64,000 nucleotides of DNA from CAG-238 sp934277695. GTDB lineage: Bacteria; Bacillota; Clostridia; Peptostreptococcales; Anaerovoracaceae. The notes beneath the pieces were generated by a model, which was given only the letters and a program-made list of their open reading frames with translations, did no database searches and was not told the origin of the DNA. The stretch spans positions 62,001 to 126,000 of the forward strand of contig CAKQVG010000003.1 of NCBI GenBank assembly GCA_934277695.1. The letters run 5' to 3'. Below, piece by piece: positions 58,045 to 64,000 of the stretch. Both the position numbers and the translations under genes were made by a program. Within the stretch, counting starts at the first letter, position 1, and each line of letters starts with the position of its first letter.

Positions 58045-59844
58045 ATGTCTGATAAATTATGCAAGCAGCGCAGTGAAATTGATCAAAAGTTTAAATGGGA
58101 CATCGAGGCGATGTACCCCGACGAATCCCTGTGGGAAAAAGACCTTGAGGAATGCATGCAGGAAGCATCTGATTTCAGCCGTTTCAGGGGAAAAATCACG
58201 GAGTCGGCTCATACACTCTATGATGCTCTCGAAGCAAAAGACCGTATTTTCCGCAAGCTGGAACATGCTTTTGTTTATGCTGCAATGAAAAAAGACGAGG
58301 ATAACCGCGTAACGAAATATCAGTCCATGGATGATAAATGCGGCAGTGCAATCGCAAAGATTTCCGCTTCGCTTTCGTTCTTTGCTCCTGAACTTCTTGA
58401 AGCCGAGCCGGAAACGATACAGAAATATATTGCAGAGAATCCGAAGCTTGAGCTCTATCGTTTTGCCTTGGAAGACGCTCTCCGCGAAAAGGAGCATGTG
58501 CTTTCCACGGCAGAAGAAAACATTCTCGCACAGCTCAGTGAAGTAACGGGTGCATCCGGAGACATCTTTAAGATGCTCAACAATGCGGATTTGACCTTCG
58601 GAACAGTGGTTGACGAAGACGGAGATACGGTAAACCTTACGCACGGCAACTACATTACTTTTATGGAAAGCCATGACAGAGAAGTCCGCAAATCTGCATT
58701 TTCCAACATGTACGAGGCATATAAGGCATTGATTAACACGATTGCGACAGCCTATAACTACAATGTAAAAGACGATGTCGTTACGGCAAGAATTCGCAAA
58801 TACGCTTCCGCTCGTCAGGCTGCCCTTTCTTCCGGAAACATTCCCGAAGAGGTTTACGACAACTTAATCTCCGTTGTCCACGAATACCTTCCGGTGCTCC
58901 ACCGCTATACAGTGCTTCGCAAGAAAGTTCTCGGCGTGGAGGATCTCAAGATGTACGATATTTACGTGCCTCTTGTTAAGCTTCCGAAGAGGGATATCCC
59001 TTATGAAGAGGCTCTTTCGATGATGCAGGAAGGACTTTCCCCTCTCGGCTCCGAATATCTCGCGCAGGTTGAGAAAGGAACCAAGGAAGGCTGGATTGAT
59101 GTCTACGAAAATCAAGGCAAGACAAGCGGTGCTTACAGTTTCGGTTCTTACGACAGCAAGCCGTACATTCTGCTCAACTACACGAACACGCTGAAGGATG
59201 TTTTCACGATTGTTCACGAGATGGGACACTCCATGCATTCTTTCTATACACGCAAAACACAGCCTTTCGCATACGGTGATCACTCAATTTTCACGGCGGA
59301 AGTTGCTTCCACGGTAAACGAATCACTCCTCATGCAGCACCTTCTGCAGAAGGAAACCGATCCGGAAATGCGTAAATATCTCGTTAACTACTATATTGAA
59401 GAATTCCGCACCACCCTTTTCCGTCAGACAATGTTTGCCGAATTCGAAATGCTCACGCACAAAGAAGTGGAAAACGGCGGAGTTCTCACCGCGGAATGGC
59501 TTTGCGAGATTTACGATAAGCTCAACAAAGATTACTTCGGCCCTGCCCTCGCAGAAGACGAATACATCAAGTACGAATGGGCGAGAATCCCGCATTTTTA
59601 CAGAAGTTTTTACGTTTATCAGTATGCAACGGGATATTCTGCTGCCACAGCGATTTCAAAACGTATCCTTACCGAAGGAGAAAAAGCCCGCACAGACTAT
59701 ATCGAATTCCTCAAGAGCGGTTCGTCCGACTATCCGGTTGAACTTCTCAAGATTGCAGGTGTTGACATGTCAAGTCCGGCTCCGATTCGCGCGGCAATGG
59801 AAACCTTCCAATCACTTGTTGAAGAACTTGAAACCCTTTTGTAA
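58045..59844 (+). CDS. pepF: Oligoendopeptidase F
   Basis: A 599-residue M3-family zinc metallopeptidase that cleaves short peptides in the cytoplasm. The N-terminal region matches the OligoPep_N domain. The zinc motif IVHEMGHSMHSFYT near residue 390 is intact, followed by the third ligand Glu in FTAEVASTVNE. The ending SSDYPVELLKIAGVDM is typical. AAGGAGG precedes the ATG. It begins a + strand run with nadK and an rluD-family gene. Confidence 0.96.
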   Translation: MSDKLCKQRSEIDQKFKWDIEAMYPDESLWEKDLEECMQEASDFSRFRGKITESAHTLYDALEAKDRIFRKLEHAFVYAAMKKDEDNRVTKYQSMDDKCGSAIAKISASLSFFAPELLEAEPETIQKYIAENPKLELYRFALEDALREKEHVLSTAEENILAQLSEVTGASGDIFKMLNNADLTFGTVVDEDGDTVNLTHGNYITFMESHDREVRKSAFSNMYEAYKALINTIATAYNYNVKDDVVTARIRKYASARQAALSSGNIPEEVYDNLISVVHEYLPVLHRYTVLRKKVLGVEDLKMYDIYVPLVKLPKRDIPYEEALSMMQEGLSPLGSEYLAQVEKGTKEGWIDVYENQGKTSGAYSFGSYDSKPYILLNYTNTLKDVFTIVHEMGHSMHSFYTRKTQPFAYGDHSIFTAEVASTVNESLLMQHLLQKETDPEMRKYLVNYYIEEFRTTLFRQTMFAEFEMLTHKEVENGGVLTAEWLCEIYDKLNKDYFGPALAEDEYIKYEWARIPHFYRSFYVYQYATGYSAATAISKRILTEGEKARTDYIEFLKSGSSDYPVELLKIAGVDMSSPAPIRAAMETFQSLVEELETLL

Positions 59845-59859
59845 ATCACGGAGAGGATT

Positions 59860-60663
59860 ATGGAAAACAAAAAAGTATTCATACATGCAAACGACACCGA
59901 AATGAGCAAGCGGATTGAAACGCTTCTCAGAGAAAAACTCGTAAAATCGGGACTCAGACCTTTCGATGAAATTCTGGAAGATACCGAACTCATCATATGC
60001 ATAGGCGGCGACGGCACTCTGCTCCGCTGCCTGCGTACATATAACTTCCCTACCATTCCGGTTGTCGGAATCAACACGGGACATCTTGGATTTTTCCAGG
60101 AAGTCCTTCCCGAAAAGATTGATGATTTCATATTTCAATACAATCAGGGCAAGTTCACGGTTGCTTCCTACAGCACGGTTCGTGCCAAGGTGGAAACTCC
60201 TGACGGAATCTTCCGGCATATCGCTCTCAACGAAATCGCAATCAAAGGTGTTCCGACCTACCCTGCCCAGCTGAACATTTCCATCAATGACTCGTTCATA
60301 GAACGCTTCAGTGGGGATGGAATCTGCGTTTCCACGCCTGCAGGAAGCACCGCATACAATTATTCGCTCGGCGGAGGCATCGTCGACCCGCGTCTGAATC
60401 TCCTTCAGCTTGCACCGATTGCACCGATTAATACCGTCGCTTATCGCTCGTTTACTTCGAGCCTGCTGCTTCCTGCCAACGATAAACTGTCCATCATACC
60501 GTGTGATGACGATCACAGAACGCTCAGCATCGTGGCGGACGGCTATGCGGTTGATTACGAACACATTCTCAAAATTGAGCTTTCCCTTTCCCGCAAAAAA
60601 GTCAACCTGATTCGTTTCGAATACAGCAACTTCTGGGAAAAAGCGAAGTCAAAATTCTTATAG
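59860..60663 (+). CDS. nadK: NAD kinase
   Basis: A 267-residue ATP-NAD kinase. GGDGTLLRCLR near residue 50 is the catalytic motif; NTGHLGFFQE, LNEIAIKG and the DGICVSTPAGSTAYNYSLGG loop follow. A good ribosome-binding site (GAGAGGA) precedes the start, 15 nt after pepF. Confidence 0.95.
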   Translation: MENKKVFIHANDTEMSKRIETLLREKLVKSGLRPFDEILEDTELIICIGGDGTLLRCLRTYNFPTIPVVGINTGHLGFFQEVLPEKIDDFIFQYNQGKFTVASYSTVRAKVETPDGIFRHIALNEIAIKGVPTYPAQLNISINDSFIERFSGDGICVSTPAGSTAYNYSLGGGIVDPRLNLLQLAPIAPINTVAYRSFTSSLLLPANDKLSIIPCDDDHRTLSIVADGYAVDYEHILKIELSLSRKKVNLIRFEYSNFWEKAKSKFL

Positions 60664-60675
60664 AAAAGGTACCTT

Positions 60676-61677
60676 ATGTCAGAGTTTAAATATATTGTAA
60701 CCGCGGAAGATGTGAAAAGAAACCTTTCGGTAAAGCAGCTTGTCCGCAGCAATTTCACATTTTCCTCCCGCCTCATGACCAAACTCAAGCAGAATCATCT
60801 TGTGTTACTGAACGGCGGCGATGTGCAGTGGTGGATAGCTCCCTCCGAGGGAGATGTCATCAGCATCCTGCTTCCCGAAGAAAAAAGCGATTTCCCGCCT
60901 GAGGATATCCCGATTTCGGCAGTCTATGAGGATGATGACCTCCTTGTGATAAACAAACAGCCCGGCGTTGTCGTCCACCCGACCAAAGGCAAGCCCTGTC
61001 ATACGATTGCAAACGGTCTTATGAAAAAAATGCTTGATGAGGGTAAGAGCTATAAAATACGGTTTGTAAACCGCCTGGATATGAACACATCCGGGCTTCT
61101 TATCGTTGCAAAAAACAGCCACGCACAGGACAGTCTCACCAAACAGATGAATGCCGAGGCACGCGGCCTGCATAAGAAATATAAGGCGATTGTAGTTGGC
61201 GAAATGCCTGAGGACAGCGGCACGATTGATCTGCCGCTTGGCAGACCCGATGAAAATGAAGTGGAACGCTGGGTGCTGCCTGTCGAAAAAGGCGGCTATC
61301 CGTCCGTTACACATTACAAGGTTCTTGACCGTTTCGGCAGTTATTCCTTAGTCGAGCTGGAACTTGAAACGGGCCGCACGCACCAGATTCGCGTCCACCT
61401 TTCCTACATCGGTTATCCGATTTTAGGCGACCACCTGTACTGTCACGGCGACCCGTTTGAATATCGCAGAATCCACGGGGATCCGCGTGATGATGAAGAT
61501 TACAATCCGGAATGCGGGCAAGGCGGTAAGGAAATCGTTTCCGGCCTCATTGACCGTCAGGCTCTGCACGCTTTTTCGCTCACTTTAAGACACCCTGTCA
61601 GCGGTAAAGAACTTCACCTTGAAGCACCGTTGCCTGCGGATATGCAGACGGTGATTGAAAGGCTGAAAAAAAACTAG
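60676..61677 (+). CDS. RluD-family ribosomal large-subunit pseudouridine synthase
   Basis: A 333-residue enzyme. A degenerate S4-like N-terminal domain (residues 1-75) is followed by the catalytic domain with the motif VNRLDMNTSGLLIVAK (catalytic Asp) and the LETGRTHQIRVHLSYIGYP block. The usual HRLD histidine is Asn here. An insert near residue 260-300 (RIHGDPRDDEDYNPEC) is acidic. The target uridines cannot be told. It ends in a 4-nt overlap with the convergent DUF4143 gene. Confidence 0.92.
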   Translation: MSEFKYIVTAEDVKRNLSVKQLVRSNFTFSSRLMTKLKQNHLVLLNGGDVQWWIAPSEGDVISILLPEEKSDFPPEDIPISAVYEDDDLLVINKQPGVVVHPTKGKPCHTIANGLMKKMLDEGKSYKIRFVNRLDMNTSGLLIVAKNSHAQDSLTKQMNAEARGLHKKYKAIVVGEMPEDSGTIDLPLGRPDENEVERWVLPVEKGGYPSVTHYKVLDRFGSYSLVELELETGRTHQIRVHLSYIGYPILGDHLYCHGDPFEYRRIHGDPRDDEDYNPECGQGGKEIVSGLIDRQALHAFSLTLRHPVSGKELHLEAPLPADMQTVIERLKKN

Positions 61678-62873
61678 TAATCCTTACATAACAAAAAATC
61701 AGCTAAATGCATAATCTTGACCCCGTTGACATTTCCTGCGGCCATTTCGTCCATCGTTACCACATATTTCGGATAATGGTCTTTAATCTCAAGCAGATTG
61801 GCAATTTCACGATCGGAGTCCGCCGGCAGATTGCGGCACACCTGCACATAGATTCGCTCGTCACGCTGCACTGCTACGAAGTCAATTTCTTTATTCATAT
61901 TTTTGCCGATATACACTTCATAGCCTTTCCGCCTGAGTTCGAAGTACACGAGGTTTTCCAGCATCGCCGCAACGGATTTGGGGTTAAAGCCCAAAATACA
62001 GTATTTGAGGGATGAATCGGCAAGATAAAATTTCTCCTGCGTCTTGAGAACCGTTTTTCCCTGCATATCGTATCGCCGGCAGCGGTAGATTATAAATGCT
62101 TTTTCCAGCCATTCCAGATAGTTGTACACGGACTCCACAGAAAGCGAACGCCCCTCGCTTTTCATAAATTTCACGATGGCATTTGCTGAAAAAGTTTTGC
62201 CTACATTCTCGACGACATACTTTACAACGCGATTGAACAAATCAAAGTTCGTAATATTGTGCCGCTTTGTGATATCTCCGGTAATAACGGAGCTGTAAAT
62301 TCCCTCGACGATTTGATAAGCGGAGCGCTCATCAAAATTGCCAAGTGCGACAATCGGAAATCCACCTGTACGGATATATTCGTTCAAAAGTTCTTTTGCG
62401 GTATGTCCGCTTTCTTTTTTAAACTCCAAATATTCAGCAAAGGACAAGGTATAAACCGGAATGGAAATATAACGTCCCGTCAGATACGTGGATATCTCAC
62501 TGGACATCAGCTTGGAATTTGAACCTGTCACATAGATGTCAGTATTTGCATCCTCCAGCAAGCTATTGACTGCTTTTTCCCAACCGCTGACTTCCTGAAC
62601 CTCATCCAGCAGAAGATAGTATCGTTCATTGTCCGTCATCTTCTCCTTGATATCACGGTACATCTGCTTCGCGCTCATATCATCATCCAGTTCTTCCGAT
62701 GTATAACGCATATAGATGACATGATCTTCAGAAATACCGCTGCTAATCAGTTCAAACTTGAGCATATCCAAAATTGTTGATTTGCCACAGCGGCGAATCC
62801 CGGCGAGAATCTTCACAAGAGGAACATCCCGATAAGTTTTAAGTATATCTAAATAGTAAGGTCTGACAATCAT
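61674..62873 (-). CDS. DUF4143-family AAA ATPase, possible mobile or defence cargo
   Basis: A 399-residue protein. AAA_14 domain at the N-terminus: Walker A GIRRCGKSTILDM and Walker B YYLLLDEVQEVSGWEKA, then SNSKLMSSEISTYLTGRY. The C-terminal DUF4143 (about 200-370) has EKFYLADSSLKY, AAMLENLVYFELRRKGYEVYIG then NKEIDFVAVQ, a nuclease-like E...D-x(n)-E fold. Families like this recur as isolated genes in accessory DNA; the function is unknown. AAGGAGGTG precedes the ATG. Confidence 0.9.
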   Translation of the reverse strand: MIVRPYYLDILKTYRDVPLVKILAGIRRCGKSTILDMLKFELISSGISEDHVIYMRYTSEELDDDMSAKQMYRDIKEKMTDNERYYLLLDEVQEVSGWEKAVNSLLEDANTDIYVTGSNSKLMSSEISTYLTGRYISIPVYTLSFAEYLEFKKESGHTAKELLNEYIRTGGFPIVALGNFDERSAYQIVEGIYSSVITGDITKRHNITNFDLFNRVVKYVVENVGKTFSANAIVKFMKSEGRSLSVESVYNYLEWLEKAFIIYRCRRYDMQGKTVLKTQEKFYLADSSLKYCILGFNPKSVAAMLENLVYFELRRKGYEVYIGKNMNKEIDFVAVQRDERIYVQVCRNLPADSDREIANLLEIKDHYPKYVVTMDEMAAGNVNGVKIMHLADFLLCKDY

Positions 62874-62894
62874 AGTAACACCTCCTTGTTATTT

Positions 62895-62923
62895 AGTATA
62901 ATCAAAAACTTCTTAAATTTCAA
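62895..62923 (-). promoter_or_regulatory. Promoter of the DUF4143 ATPase gene
   Basis: On the - strand TTGAAA (62923-62918) and TATACT (62900-62895) with a 17-nt spacer, 22 nt before the start codon. The gene is thus an independent transcription unit between murE and the convergent rluD-family gene. Confidence 0.75.
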
Positions 62924-62966
62924 TGGTTTTTTCTTAAATTCCGTAAAAACAATTGAATTTTTAATA

Positions 62967-64000
62967 TTATTTCACGATTTTAGTTAAAAACTTCTGCACG
63001 CGCTCTCCGTCCGTATCGGATGGATATACCTTATTTCCGCGTTTCATATACGCATCCGAGCCGCCTGCCAGCACAAGCACGCAGTTTTCCATTCCTTCTG
63101 CCTTCTTAAGAGCCGTATAGACAGCAGTATCACGGTCTGTGATAATCTCCGCCTTTTCCTTATGGTCGATATAGCTGAGAATTTCGCCACAAATCTTATT
63201 AATATCTTCCATTCCCGGGTCAAGCTCTGTAATTACCACGAAATCCGCGTATTTCTCGGCGATTTCTCCGGCTTCCTTTCTGCGGTTGAATGCCTTGCCG
63301 CCGACGCAGCCGAACACAAATCCGACCTTGCGGTCAGGATACTGCTTCTTTACATAATCAAACAGCACCTGATAACTCATTTTATTATGCGCATAGTCCA
63401 CGATAACATCTACGGAATCCTTAAGGCGATAGGTTTCCATTCTGCCCATTACCTTGACCGTTTCCAGTCCTTCGCGTATTATTTCCGTCGGCACGCCAAG
63501 CGATGCGGTCACCGCGATTGCAGCAAGCGCGTTATAAGCATTGTAAGCGCCGCCGATATTTACCGTAAACTCCTCTGTCTTGCCGAAAAGCTCAGCCTTC
63601 AGCAGAAGCCATCCCTGTTTTTCGTCCACAGAAATGCCGTAAACATCCGGCTTTCTGCCTCCCACCTTCTTCATGCCGAAGGTAACCGTTTTTTCACAGT
63701 TTTGCTCGGCGAATGCCAGCGTCCGCTCCATATATACAGGGTCCATGTCCAGATTTACGCAGCCGATTCGGCTCTGCTCGAATATCTTCAGCTTTGATGT
63801 GAAATAGTCCTCCATGTCCTTATGCTCGGCATCCGAGATATGGTCTCTCGATATGTTCGTAAAAGCACATGCTTCATAATTCAGGTCGAGAGTCCGATCG
63901 TATTTCAGCGCCTGCGAAGAAACTTCCATCGCAAGATACTCACAGCCGTTCTTTACGCAGTTATCCAGTATTCTGTGAAGTTCAATCGTTTCGGGGGTCG
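62967..64000 (-). CDS. murE: MurE-family UDP-MurNAc-tripeptide synthetase (N-terminus outside the window)
   Basis: The frame is open to the right edge (TPETIELHRILDNC ... EYLAMEVSS). The visible part covers the end of the catalytic domain and the C-terminal domain: MEVSSQALKYDR, AFTNISRDHISDAEH, IVDYAHN and GKAFNRRKEAG. The motif that reads DNPR in DAP-adding MurE is LDPG here (TELDPGMED), and the GKGHE-type motif is AGGSD. So DAP specificity is uncertain; Lys, Orn or another amino acid, or a divergent MurE paralogue, are possible. asd and dapA show that DAP synthesis is at least begun. Confidence 0.85.
   Translation of the reverse strand, partial: TPETIELHRILDNCVKNGCEYLAMEVSSQALKYDRTLDLNYEACAFTNISRDHISDAEHKDMEDYFTSKLKIFEQSRIGCVNLDMDPVYMERTLAFAEQNCEKTVTFGMKKVGGRKPDVYGISVDEKQGWLLLKAELFGKTEEFTVNIGGAYNAYNALAAIAVTASLGVPTEIIREGLETVKVMGRMETYRLKDSVDVIVDYAHNKMSYQVLFDYVKKQYPDRKVGFVFGCVGGKAFNRRKEAGEIAEKYADFVVITELDPGMEDINKICGEILSYIDHKEKAEIITDRDTAVYTALKKAEGMENCVLVLAGGSDAYMKRGNKVYPSDTDGERVQKFLTKIVK

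Overview
This 64 kb window comes from the chromosome of an endospore-lineage Firmicute of class Clostridia. It encodes Spo0A, SpoIVB, YlbJ/SpoVV, a degenerate LytM protein resembling SpoIVFA, IreB, PrsW and a YneA-like SOS division inhibitor. The gene orders ruvX-ireB-alaS, mnmA-iscU-iscS, obg-rpmA-rplU and pgsA-cinA-recA are typical of low-GC Gram-positives. The standard genetic code fits all genes. I saw no rRNA, tRNA, CRISPR array or insertion sequence. The genus cannot be fixed from sequence alone; a member of Peptostreptococcales/Anaerovoracaceae is a guess.

Layout, left part (+ strand). Positions 1-3066 hold the 3' part of mutS, a metallo-beta-lactamase-fold hydrolase and a small membrane protein. 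Positions 3.1-9.15 kb form a visibly AT-richer defence or conflict island: a PLD-helicase-DUF3427 protein with a NUDIX partner, an HTH-Fic protein behind three operator-like repeats, a small membrane protein, and an MNT/HEPN toxin-antitoxin pair. A scar there contains a decayed copy of the start of the next gene, a low-molecular-weight phosphatase. Positions 9.2-13.7 kb carry two NimA-like flavoproteins, an isoprenylcysteine-methyltransferase-like protein, a CPBP protease with its HTH regulator, and a phosphodiesterase. The mismatch-repair and tRNA-modification block then resumes (mutL, miaA, a XerS-like recombinase, the YnbB-type PLP enzyme). A TVP38 membrane protein, a YneA-like protein with two LexA boxes, and PrsW follow.

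Middle part (mostly - strand, 21.3-48.1 kb). This is core genome: a PTS IIC-like permease; ruvX, ireB, alaS; mnmA, iscU, iscS; spo0A, spoIVB and a BofC-C-like gene; comEA; two radical-SAM-associated genes; a SpoIVFA-like gene; obg, rpmA and rplU with an L21 leader; recA with a perfect LexA core box; a cinA-HD fusion; pgsA, rimO, ftsK, uppP and asd. dapA is divergent from asd.

Right part (48.3-64 kb). rpmF and ackA are followed by a second conflict locus: a Fic-like protein downstream of a HicB-AlbA_2/Schlafen-ATPase fusion, whose promoter overlaps a 26-nt palindrome. Next come a TmcAL/5-formyltetrahydrofolate cyclo-ligase fusion, ylbJ, a Cys/Pro-rich small protein, an acidic hypothetical protein and murI. 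pepF, nadK and an rluD-family gene run on the + strand. A solitary DUF4143 ATPase and the C-terminal part of a MurE-family ligase close the window.

The best candidates for an undescribed system are the HicB-AlbA_2 plus Fic operon (50.9-53.5 kb) and the helicase-NUDIX / HTH-Fic / MNT-HEPN island inserted between mutS and mutL. Other notable points are an L27 without the usual N-terminal extension alongside absence of prp, an L21 with a SAP/Rho-N-like tail, the CinA-HD fusion, and SOS boxes without a nearby lexA.
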